Made by a program: the position numbers and the translations under genes. Under the pieces are notes generated by a model. That model was not told the origin of the DNA, did no database searches, and saw only the letters and a program-made list of their open reading frames with translations. A DNA stretch of 64,000 bases from JAHRAW01 sp963693025 (GTDB lineage Bacteria > Pseudomonadota > Gammaproteobacteria > Arenicellales > Poriferihabitantaceae). Where the stretch lies: positions 2,356,001-2,420,000 of the forward strand of contig OY843749.1 of NCBI GenBank assembly GCA_963693025.1, read 5' to 3'. This document shows, one piece after another, positions 7,766 to 18,545 of this stretch; positions within the stretch are counted from its first letter, which is position 1, and each line of letters begins with the position of its first letter.

Positions 7766-8509
7766 TCAGTCGTCTTTGCCGGGCGCGCCACCGCCTTCGG
7801 CTTTGCCTTCGCCCTTGCCGGCGGCGTCGTCGGGTTTCTCTTCGCCCTCGCCCTCGCCTTCGACTTCGCCGGCTTCCGCAGCCGCCTCAGCCGCTTCGGC
7901 TTCCTCTTCCGCGGCGGCGCTAATCTTCGGCGGCAACACCGCGACCACGGCGTGGTCGTGCTCGTGGTTTTCGTCGTGCATCAAGGTGGTGATATTCACG
8001 CCGTCGGGCAGCGCGATGTCAGACAAGTGGAGCGATTCGTTGAGGTCGAGCGCGGACACATCCAGTTGCAACGACTCCGGCAGGTCTTTGGGCAGGCAGG
8101 AAATTTCCACCTCGGTCATCAGGTGGGAAATGATGCCGCCGGAGGTCTTGACGCCGACGCATTCCTCCTCGCCGACGAAGTGAATCGGCAGCGACATCGC
8201 CAGCACCTTGGTGTCGTCGACGCGCTGGAAATCGGCGTGCAAAATGCTGCTCTTGTGCGCGTGCCGAACGACGTCGCGCAGAATCGCCTGCTCTTTGTTG
8301 CCATCGGTGTTGATGATGATGATGGCGGAGTGGAACTCCTCCTTCAGCAGGCTGTGAAACAGCACGTCGTGGTTGATGGCGATGCTGAGGTTTTCCTTGC
8401 CGCCGCCATACAACACCGCCGGCACGTCGCCTTCGCGGCGCAGCCGGCGCACCAGCGAAGTGCCGGAGCGCGCGCGCACTCGGGCGGTCAGTTCAAATTG
8501 GTCGCTCAT
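7766..8509 (-). CDS. rplY: 50S ribosomal protein L25 (CTC/TL5 long form)
   Basis: The 247-residue protein binds 5S rRNA. The N-terminal L25 domain (residues ~1-95) has VRARSGTSLVRRLRREGDVPAVLYG, and the C-terminal CTC beta domain (to ~190) has HFVGEEECVGVKTSGG. This is the long form found in many bacteria rather than the 94-residue E. coli form. The last ~45 residues are a low-complexity Glu/Ala/Gly-rich acidic tail ending in GAPGKDD, probably disordered. The gene lies between prs and pth. Confidence 0.93.
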   Translation of the reverse strand: MSDQFELTARVRARSGTSLVRRLRREGDVPAVLYGGGKENLSIAINHDVLFHSLLKEEFHSAIIIINTDGNKEQAILRDVVRHAHKSSILHADFQRVDDTKVLAMSLPIHFVGEEECVGVKTSGGIISHLMTEVEISCLPKDLPESLQLDVSALDLNESLHLSDIALPDGVNITTLMHDENHEHDHAVVAVLPPKISAAAEEEAEAAEAAAEAGEVEGEGEGEEKPDDAAGKGEGKAEGGGAPGKDD

Positions 8510-8534
8510 TTTTCTGCTCTCATGGTGGGTTGCA

Positions 8535-9485
8535 TTATTCGATAAAAAGGCTGCTGATGGAATCGCCCGTGGCGATGCGGCGAATCGATTCCGCCAGCAA
8601 TTCGGCCACGCTCGACTGCTTAATCATCGGGCATTTGCGGGCTTCCGCGCTCAATGGAATGGAGTTGGTCACCAGCAGTTCGTCCAGTTGCGAGTCGGTG
8701 ATGCGCGCAATCGCTTCGCCCGACAACACCGGGTGGGTGCAGCACGCCAGCACCTTGATTGCGCCGCGGCGCTTCAACGCGGTGGCGGCTTCGCACAGCG
8801 TGTTGGCGGTGTCCACCATGTCGTCAATCAAAATGCACGAGCGCCCCTCGACTTCGCCGATGATATGCATCACCTTGGCTTCGTTGGTGCGCGGGCGGCG
8901 TTTGTCGATGATGGCGAGGTCGGTCTCCAGTTGCTTTGCCAGGGCGCGCGCGCGCACCACGCCGCCGACATCGGGCGAAACCACCATCGGGTTCGGCAAT
9001 TGCTTGCGGTACAGTTCGCTCATCAAAACCGGTGAGGCGTAAATGTTGTCCGTCGGTATGTCGAAAAAACCTTGAATCTGGTCGGCGTGCAGGTCGATGG
9101 TCAGCACGCGGTTGGCGCCGGCGACGCGAATCATCGCCGCCACCAGTTTGGCGGAAATCGCCACGCGCGCGGTGCGCGGACGGCGGTCTTGCCGGGCATA
9201 GCCGAAATACGGCACCACCGCGGTAATCCTGCCCGCCGACGAGCGCTTAATCGCGTCCATCATCACCAGCAACTCCATCAGGTTGTCGTTGCTCGGCGCG
9301 CAAGTCGGCTGCACCACAAAGACATCCTGGTCGCGCACATTCTCCATCACCTCGACATTGATTTCGCCATCGCTGAACTTCCCCACCAACGCCCGCCCCA
9401 GCGGAATGCCCAGACACTGCACAATCTCGCCCGCCAATTCCGGATTGGCATTGCCGGTAAACACCGCCAGATTATCCGGAGACAC
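8535..9485 (-). CDS. prs: Ribose-phosphate pyrophosphokinase
   Basis: The 316-residue enzyme makes PRPP from ribose-5-phosphate and ATP for nucleotide, histidine and tryptophan synthesis. The motifs FSDGEINVEV, YFGYARQDR, the DLHADQIQGFF divalent-ion site, and the PRPP loop ILIDDMVDTANTL are all present. I place the start at the GTG (9485), which has a GGAGGA ribosome-binding site and gives the usual length. The open frame continues upstream, but that stretch overlaps the tRNA-Gln gene and cannot be coding. Confidence 0.94.
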   Translation of the reverse strand: MSPDNLAVFTGNANPELAGEIVQCLGIPLGRALVGKFSDGEINVEVMENVRDQDVFVVQPTCAPSNDNLMELLVMMDAIKRSSAGRITAVVPYFGYARQDRRPRTARVAISAKLVAAMIRVAGANRVLTIDLHADQIQGFFDIPTDNIYASPVLMSELYRKQLPNPMVVSPDVGGVVRARALAKQLETDLAIIDKRRPRTNEAKVMHIIGEVEGRSCILIDDMVDTANTLCEAATALKRRGAIKVLACCTHPVLSGEAIARITDSQLDELLVTNSIPLSAEARKCPMIKQSSVAELLAESIRRIATGDSISSLFIE

Positions 9486-9520
9486 GCCGCTTCCTCCAAT
9501 CACAGGACAGAACACAAAAA

Positions 9521-9597
9521 TGGCTGGGGCGGGAGGATTCGAACCTCCGAATGCCGGAATCAAAATCCGGTGCCTTAGACCACTTGGCTACACCCCA
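9521..9597 (-). tRNA. tRNA-Gln (anticodon TTG)
   Basis: The minus strand folds as a full cloverleaf. The acceptor TGGGGTG pairs with CGCCCCA, the D-stem is GCC/GGC, the anticodon stem CCGGA/TCCGG encloses TTTTGAT with anticodon TTG, the T-arm is GGAGG-TTCGAAT-CCTCC, and the 3' CCA is encoded. It lies upstream of prs as in many gammaproteobacteria, where ispE usually comes next. Here ispE is absent. Confidence 0.95.
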
Positions 9598-9846
9598 AAA
9601 ATATAGGAATATCAATTGGATAAATACCACACCTGGTGTATTTTGCATTTCGCTAGCCATCACGAACGATTACCGGGGCAGTGGGTCGGTCGGTTAATTC
9701 GGGTTTGGTTTTGGGACCGAAGCCCATCCGAAACGGCACCGACGAGTGAAAAGGCGCGCTATTTTGATGGCACGGTCGCGTCGTGTCAACGAGCGATTAT
9801 ACTATATCAACCCGGCATTCGGAATCATTCACCCCAACGAGCGAAT

Positions 9847-10803
9847 ATGACTGAAAAAATCGACAACGCCTTCACCGCCGAAGCGTTCACCGGGGTGGCG
9901 CCTGAGCCGACTTATTCGGGGGCGTTGAGTTTTGCGCGGCGGAGGTATTCCAAGGAGTTGGCGGCGGCGGATTTGGCGGTGACCGGGGTGCCGTTTGATA
10001 CCGCGACCACGCATCGTCCGGGCGCGCGGTTCGGGCCGCGGGCGATTCGCGCGGCGTCGACCGAGGTGGCGTGGCAGCGGAACTGGCCCTGGGAATTCGA
10101 CCCGTTTGAGCATGTGAAGACGGTGGATTACGGCGATTGTTATTTTGACCACGGGCGTCCCGAGCGGGTGCCGGCGGCTATCGAGTCGCATGCGCGGCGC
10201 ATTCTCGACAGCGACACGGCGATGCTCACGCTCGGCGGCGACCACTTTTTGACGCTGCCGGTTTTGCGCGCGCATGCGCGCAAGCACGGGCCGCTGTCGT
10301 TGCTGCACTTCGACGCCCACACCGATACCTGGGAAGACGAGGACGGCAGAATCGACCACGGCACGATGTTCTTTCACGCGGTCAACGAAGGGCTGGTCGT
10401 GCCCGAGCGCTCGGTTCAGGTCGGCATTCGCACCACCAACGACAAGCCGATGGGCTTCAACATCCTCGACGCCGCGTGGGTGCACGCGCACAGCAGCGCC
10501 GAGTTGAGCGCCGCCATCGCGCGCATCATCGGCGCCCACGCAACCTACCTCACCTTCGACATAGACTGCATCGACCCCGCCTTCGCCCCCGCCACCGGCA
10601 CCCCGGTCTGCGGCGGCCTAACCTCGGCACACGCCCTACAAACCCTGCGCGGACTGCGCGGCATCAACCTGGTGGGAATGGACGTGGTCGAAGTATCCCC
10701 ACCCTACGACCACGGCGAAATCACCGCACTACTGGGCGCAACACTGGCATACGACATGATCTGCCTATACGCCGTGCGGCATAAATTGGGGGAGGTGTTT
10801 TAG
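9847..10803 (+). CDS. speB: Agmatinase (ureohydrolase family)
   Basis: The 318-residue enzyme of the arginase/agmatinase family probably hydrolyses agmatine to putrescine and urea. The binuclear manganese ligands are visible in GGDH, FDAHTDTW and DIDCIDPAFAP. The ATG at 9847 begins MTEKIDNAF, and the upstream open frame (from 9616) has no family-like sequence. The 250 bases between tRNA-Gln and this gene hold nothing I can assign beyond a short dyad near 9623-9642. No speA-type decarboxylase is nearby, so the substrate is assigned from family resemblance; guanidino-acid hydrolases are close relatives. Confidence 0.85.
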   Translation: MTEKIDNAFTAEAFTGVAPEPTYSGALSFARRRYSKELAAADLAVTGVPFDTATTHRPGARFGPRAIRAASTEVAWQRNWPWEFDPFEHVKTVDYGDCYFDHGRPERVPAAIESHARRILDSDTAMLTLGGDHFLTLPVLRAHARKHGPLSLLHFDAHTDTWEDEDGRIDHGTMFFHAVNEGLVVPERSVQVGIRTTNDKPMGFNILDAAWVHAHSSAELSAAIARIIGAHATYLTFDIDCIDPAFAPATGTPVCGGLTSAHALQTLRGLRGINLVGMDVVEVSPPYDHGEITALLGATLAYDMICLYAVRHKLGEVF

Positions 10804-10842
10804 GGGGTGGTGGGGGTGTGGGGGCAATGGAAAATAATAGTT

Positions 10843-10848
10843 TATAAT
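10843..10848 (+). promoter_or_regulatory. Candidate -10 box upstream of accA
   Basis: TATAAT lies about 40 bases before the accA start, followed by a C-rich leader. No convincing -35 is seen. Confidence 0.3.
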
Positions 10849-10888
10849 CCCCCATCACCCGCCCCATCACCCCCACCGCTTACTAACC

Positions 10889-11845
10889 TTGAACTATCTC
10901 GAATTCGAAAAGCCAATCGCTGAGCTGGAAGAAAAAATAACCGAGTTACAGCGGGTCAGTAAAAGCCGGGAGTTGAATCTCGATGCGGAGATTGCGAAAC
11001 TGCGGAATCGTAGTGGTGAGTTGACGCGGGAGATTTTTGCGAAGTTGGGGGCGTGGCAGGTTACTCAGATTGCTCGCCATCCGCGCCGTCCTTATACCGT
11101 CGATTACATTGAGCGAATGGTCACCGGCTTTCATGAATTCCACGGCGACCGGATGTATGCCGATGACGCGGCGGTGGTCGCCGGGATGGGTTGGATTGAC
11201 GGGCGGCGCGTGGCTATCATCGGCCATCAGAAAGGGCGCGACACCCGCGAGCGGACGCGGCGGAATTTTGGCATGCCGCGGCCCGAAGGCTACCGCAAAG
11301 CGCAGCGCATTATGAAACTCGCCGAGCGCTTTCAACTGCCGCTCATCACGCTCATCGACACGCCCGGCGCGTATCCCGGCGTCGGCGCCGAGGAGCGGGG
11401 GCAGAGCGAAGCCATCGCGCGCTCGCTGGAAGTGATGAGCACGTTGAAAACGCCGATCATCTCGGTGGTCATCGGCGAAGGCGGGTCGGGCGGCGCGCTC
11501 GCCATCGGTGTTTGCGACCAACTGTTGATGCTGCAATATTCCACCTACTCGGTGATTTCCCCGGAGGGCTGCGCGTCCATTTTGTGGAAGAGCGCCGACA
11601 ACGCCGCCGAAGCCGCCGAGGCGATGGGGGTCACCGCCGCCGAGTTGTCGCGCGCCGAGTTGGTGGACGATGTCATCGCCGAGCCGCTGGGCGGCGCGCA
11701 CCGCGACTACGACGCGAGCGCGAGCCGCATCAAAGCCGCGTTGCTGGCGTCGCTCGACCGGTTTTCAAGCGTGGAGGCGCCGGCGTTGCTGGCGCGGCGG
11801 TATGAGCGCCTGATGGGCTTTGGCAGATTCGCGGTCAGGAATTGA
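10889..11845 (+). CDS. accA: Acetyl-CoA carboxylase carboxyltransferase subunit alpha
   Basis: The 318-residue protein, with AccD, moves the carboxyl group from biotin to acetyl-CoA in the first step of fatty-acid synthesis. NYLEFEKPIAELEEKI is the family N-terminus. IGHQKGRDT, GMPRPEGYRKAQRIM, TLIDTPGAYPGVGAEERGQ and GEGGSGGALAI form the crotonase-fold core. The only start placing the family N-terminus correctly is TTG at 10889, with no strong ribosome-binding site. It is followed closely by tilS, a common pairing in this class. Confidence 0.94.
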   Translation: MNYLEFEKPIAELEEKITELQRVSKSRELNLDAEIAKLRNRSGELTREIFAKLGAWQVTQIARHPRRPYTVDYIERMVTGFHEFHGDRMYADDAAVVAGMGWIDGRRVAIIGHQKGRDTRERTRRNFGMPRPEGYRKAQRIMKLAERFQLPLITLIDTPGAYPGVGAEERGQSEAIARSLEVMSTLKTPIISVVIGEGGSGGALAIGVCDQLLMLQYSTYSVISPEGCASILWKSADNAAEAAEAMGVTAAELSRAELVDDVIAEPLGGAHRDYDASASRIKAALLASLDRFSSVEAPALLARRYERLMGFGRFAVRN

Positions 11846-11869
11846 GCGGCGCCTGCGGTTGCGTTCGGC

Positions 11870-13279
11870 TTGAGTTGGTATGAGTTCAGTTTGAGCCCGT
11901 TCGATTCGCCATCCCTGTGCCGCGTGCTGTTCGATGACATCGGATTGCCCGCCGGCGCCGAGTTGGCGGTGGCGTATAGCGGCGGTCACGACTCGCATGT
12001 CTTGTTGCACGCGCTGTCGCTGGCGCGGCGGGAAGTCGACTTCGGCTTAACCGCGCTGCATTTCGACCACGGCCTGCAACCGCAATCGGCGGACTGGGCG
12101 CGGCAATGCGCGGCGGTTTGCGAGGCGTGGGACATCGCCTTCGTCAGCCACCGCGAGGCGCTCGTCAAGCCGCCGGGGGAGAGCCTCGAAGCGCTGGCGA
12201 GGCGGCGCCGTTACCGCTGGTTTGAGCGGGCGCTCGCGCCGCGGCGGGTGTTGCTCACCGCCCACCACGCCAACGACCAGGCCGAAACCGTGCTGCTCAA
12301 CCTGTTGCGCGGCGGCGGGCTGGAATCGCTGGCGGGCATCCCGCAACAACGCATCCTGTCGGCGGAAAAATCCACGCGCGTTGTGCGCCCGCTGCTGTCG
12401 TGGCGACGCGCGGCGCTGACCGAATACGCGCGCCGCCACGCGCTCTCGTGGATTGAAGACCCGTCCAACCAGTCGGACGAATTCGACCGCAACCACATCC
12501 GCCAATCGGTCATCCCCCTGCTGGAGAAACGCTGGCCCGCCGCGGTCGGCTCGCTGGGGCGGGGCGCGGAGCACTGCCGGGAGGCGGCCCGGTTTCTGGA
12601 CGAGGTTGTCCGGCAACACTTCCAACACTGCCGCGCGGACGAAAAACGGGGCGTGTTCTGCCTCGCGCCGCCGCTCAACGCAAGCAAACTGAAACCCCTT
12701 GGACGCTTCCAAACCCTCCACCTAATCCGCCACTGGGCGCACCGACACGGCCACCGCTCGCCCTCAGCCGGACAACTCGCGACATTCTACGAGCAGGTCT
12801 TCGAGGCACAAAGCGAAAGCGCCGGCGTGCGCTGGAACGGCGCGGAATTGCGCTACTTCAACAACCATCTCTACCTGACCCAACAACTGGACGCCCCGCC
12901 CACCGCCGCGCTCGACTGGGACCTGCAAACCCGCGACCTCGGCACCAACGGACTACGCATCGAAACCCACAAAGAAACCAACGCCGACCTAAACCCCGCC
13001 CAACTACACGGCAAACCCCTCCAACTAAAATGGCGCCAAGGCGGCGAGCGCATCACCCTGCCGGGACGCGCGCACAGCAGCGAGCTAAAAAAACTACTCC
13101 AACAAAACGCAGTCCCCCCCTGGGAACGCCGCGCGTTGCCACTGCTCGTGGTTGACGGCGAGATTGCCTGGGTGCATGGCATCGGTGCCAGTGCGGCGTG
13201 TTGTTGCGGGGAGGGTGAGTCGGGGATTAGTCTTAAGTTTGTTGTTGGTGGCGACAACTTCGTCATTCTCGATCGTTAG
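11870..13279 (+). CDS. tilS: tRNA(Ile)-lysidine synthetase
   Basis: The 469-residue enzyme converts C34 of tRNA-Ile(CAU) to lysidine using ATP. The PP-loop motif is AVAYSGGHDSHVLL, HFDHGLQ and TAHHANDQAETVLLNLLRG follow, and WIEDPSNQSDEFDRN begins the substrate domain. The C-terminal TilS domain is recognisable from about residue 360 (LQLKWRQGGERITLPGR, LKKLLQ, PPWERRALPLLV). The start is a TTG 24 bases after accA, so alternative nearby starts remain possible. The last residues, NFVILDR and the stop, are encoded by a palindromic repeat element. Confidence 0.92.
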   Translation: MSWYEFSLSPFDSPSLCRVLFDDIGLPAGAELAVAYSGGHDSHVLLHALSLARREVDFGLTALHFDHGLQPQSADWARQCAAVCEAWDIAFVSHREALVKPPGESLEALARRRRYRWFERALAPRRVLLTAHHANDQAETVLLNLLRGGGLESLAGIPQQRILSAEKSTRVVRPLLSWRRAALTEYARRHALSWIEDPSNQSDEFDRNHIRQSVIPLLEKRWPAAVGSLGRGAEHCREAARFLDEVVRQHFQHCRADEKRGVFCLAPPLNASKLKPLGRFQTLHLIRHWAHRHGHRSPSAGQLATFYEQVFEAQSESAGVRWNGAELRYFNNHLYLTQQLDAPPTAALDWDLQTRDLGTNGLRIETHKETNADLNPAQLHGKPLQLKWRQGGERITLPGRAHSSELKKLLQQNAVPPWERRALPLLVVDGEIAWVHGIGASAACCCGEGESGISLKFVVGGDNFVILDR

Positions 13280-13759
13280 TGTCCGTTAGTCGCGCCCCCC
13301 GCCGTCATTCTCGAGCGTTAGTGTCCGTTTGCCGCCGCCCCCCGCCGTCATTCTCGAGCGTTAGTGTCCGTTGCCGCCGCGCTTTTTCTTTTAAGCGGCG
13401 GCTTACGGACACTTGCGTCCTCGGGAATCTCCCTAAGACTGGCACGGGCTTTGTTGAAATTCACGGTAGCCTTAGGGAGATTCCCGAAGGCGATGAAAAA
13501 TATGGTCGCCTGTCGGCTCCCTATTTTTCTATCGTTCGAGAATGACGGCTATTACTCGTCATTCTCGAGCGTTAGTGTCCGTTTGCCGCCGCGCTTTTTC
13601 TTTTTAAGCGGCGGCTTACCGGACACTTGCGTCCTCGGGAATCTCCCTCAGTTTGGCACGGGCTTTGTTGGAATTCGCGGTAGTCTTAGGGAGATTCCCG
13701 AAGGTGATGAAAAATATAGTCGCTGGCGCTCCTTATTTTTCTATCATTCGAGAATGACG
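13261..13759. repeat. Palindromic element cluster: two end fragments and two full copies
   Basis: Left-end fragments start at 13261 and about 13303. Full copies run 13346-13547 and 13557-13759, each with CGTCATTCTCGA-type terminal inverted repeats, the GTGTCCG hairpin and the TCGGGAATCTCCCTAA hairpin. The first fragment overlaps the 3' end of tilS. The remaining ~160 bases to pyrG are A/C-rich and hold no gene that I can see. Confidence 0.9.
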
Positions 13760-13920
13760 AGTTGTGGGGGGGGGTATTTTTCTATCGCATTGAGAGCGGC
13801 GCCGTTTGTTGTTACACTGCGCTCCACTCGGAAAGCGGTTGTGAGGCTCTTCGCCGCACCCCACACCCGCCACCTTTCACCTTTCACACTCTCAATGCCC
13901 CTCCCGATTATCTTGTTCCG

Positions 13921-15590
<1,670 letters not shown>

Positions 15591-15594
<4 letters not shown>

Positions 15595-16406
15595 ACTTAC
15601 CCGACTTCACGCGCACCGGGCAATCGCCGTTTTTTCTGATTGCGGGTCCGTGCGTGATTGAGTCCGAGGCGATGGCGATGTCGAGCGCGGCGAAGTTGCG
15701 GGACATCACCGCGCGACTGGGGATTCCGTTCGTCTATAAGTCGTCCTTCGACAAAGCCAACCGCACGTCGGGCGCGTCGGCGCGCGGTCCGGGGCGGCGG
15801 CGCGGGCTGGAAATCTTAAGCAAGGTGAGGCGCGAACTCGACCTGGCGGTGCTCACCGATGTGCATTCGGTGGACGATGTGGCCGCCGCCGCCGAGGTGG
15901 TTGACGTGCTGCAAACCCCGGCTTTCCTGTGCCGCCAGAGCGACCTCATCGAAGCCGTGGCGCGCTCCGGCAAGCCGGTCAATATCAAGAAGGGGCAGTT
16001 CCTGTCGCCGAATGAAATGCGCCACGTGGTGGACAAGGCGAAGGCGGCGAACGCCGATGCGCGCGTGTTGGTCTGCGAGCGCGGCTCGTCCTTCGGCTAC
16101 AACAATCTGGTGGTGGACATGCGCGCGTTGGACATCTTGAAATCAACCGGCTGCCCGCTGGTGTTCGACGCGACGCACTCGGTGCAACTCCCCGGCGGCG
16201 CGGACGGCGCCTCCGGCGGGCAGCGGGAATTCGTGCCGGTTCTCGCCAGGGCGGCGGTCGCGGTCGGCATCGACGGCTTATTCATGGAAACGCACCCCGA
16301 CCCCGACAACGCCCTGAGCGACGGACCCAATGCGGTGCCGCTCGATGCGATGGAAGCGCTGCTGACAAAATTGCTCGCGCTAGACCAACTCGCGAAGTCG
16401 TTATAA
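15591..16406 (+). CDS. kdsA: 3-deoxy-8-phosphooctulonate synthase
   Basis: The 271-residue TIM-barrel enzyme condenses PEP with arabinose-5-phosphate to give Kdo-8-phosphate for LPS inner core. Signatures are LIAGPCVIES, SFDKANRTS with GPG, LTDVHS, KPVNIKKGQFL, VFDATHSVQLPGG and GGQREFVPVLARAA. The start overlaps the pyrG stop codon. Its presence shows a Gram-negative envelope. Confidence 0.95.
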
Positions 16407-16443
16407 CCCCCAATCGTAATCGCAATCGTAATCACAATAGCCA

Positions 16444-17844
<1,401 letters not shown>

Positions 17845-17866
17845 TCGACCGACCGAGGACGACCCT

Positions 17867-18157
17867 ATGAAGTTCTTCGCCATCCTGTTAGCCGGCGTGT
17901 TCCTGGCGCTGCAATATGCGCTATGGCTGGGCGACAAAAACGTCTTCGACCTGCACCGCCTCACAAACACCACCGCACAAACCCAACAGGAAAACATCGC
18001 CCTACAACAACGCAACGACAAACTGGTCGCCGAAGTAATCGACCTAAAACAAAGCGGCGAAACCGTAGAAACCCTGGCACGCTCGCAGTTCGGTTTGGTT
18101 AAGAAAGGCGAGACTTTTTATCAGGTGATAGAGCGGGAGGCGCGTCGGCGGGAGTAG
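17867..18157 (+). CDS. ftsB: Cell division protein FtsB
   Basis: The 96-residue bitopic divisome protein has a TM helix at residues ~3-21 (FAILLAGVFLALQYALWLG) followed by a coiled coil (TTAQTQQENIALQQRNDKL). The periplasmic tail contains ETVETLARSQFGLVKKGETFYQV, the segment typical of FtsB. FtsB works with FtsL and FtsQ in septation. It is placed directly after eno, its usual position. Confidence 0.92.
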   Translation: MKFFAILLAGVFLALQYALWLGDKNVFDLHRLTNTTAQTQQENIALQQRNDKLVAEVIDLKQSGETVETLARSQFGLVKKGETFYQVIEREARRRE

Positions 18158-18162
18158 TGAGG

Positions 18163-18467
18163 GGCTCCCTAGTTTCTACCGTTCGAGAATGACGGGTTTT
18201 TTGTTACTCGTCATTCCCAACCACCCGTCATTCTCGAGCGTTAGTGTCCGTTTGCCGCCGCGCCCCGCCGTCATTCTCGAGCGTTAGTGTCCGTTGCCGC
18301 CGCGCTTTTTCTTTTAAGCGGCGGCTTACGGACACTTGCGTCCTCGGGAATCTCCCTAAGATTGGCACGGGCTTTGTTGAAGTCCACGCTAGCCTTAGAA
18401 AGATTCCCGAGGTCGTTAGCGCCCGTAAGCCGCTACGCGGCAACGGGCGCTAACGCTCGAGAATGAC
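18163..18467. repeat. Palindromic element cluster with a mosaic copy
   Basis: A right-end fragment (18163-18193), a left-end fragment (about 18226-18268) and a mosaic full copy (about 18270-18467) fill the gap after ftsB. In the mosaic the left arm carries the GTGTCCG hairpin, while the right arm carries a variant GCGCCCGT...ACGGGCGC hairpin and then TCGAGAATGACG. From 18468 to 18545 the sequence is G/T-rich without a recognised feature. Confidence 0.88.
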
Positions 18468-18545
18468 GGAGTAGTGGAGAATGACGAAGTAGTTGGGGGA
18501 TTTGTTGGTTGTTTGGGGGTGGGTTGTGGGGGATAATGGGGGGGG

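Noticed and set aside
9486..9563. N-terminal extension of Prs
   Set aside because: It would overlap the tRNA-Gln gene. The GTG at 9485 with GGAGGA gives the normal family length.
9623..9642. Operator-like dyad AATACCACACCTGGTGTATT between tRNA-Gln and speB
   Set aside because: The symmetry is partial, no regulator gene is adjacent, and a single 20-bp imperfect dyad in 250 bases can arise by chance.
13279..13545. Small ORFs recurring in each palindromic element (for example CVLGNLP...LREIPEGDEKYG)
   Set aside because: The frame arises from conserved palindromic DNA and is broken by indels in several copies. There is no ribosome-binding site and the translation mirrors the stem sequences.
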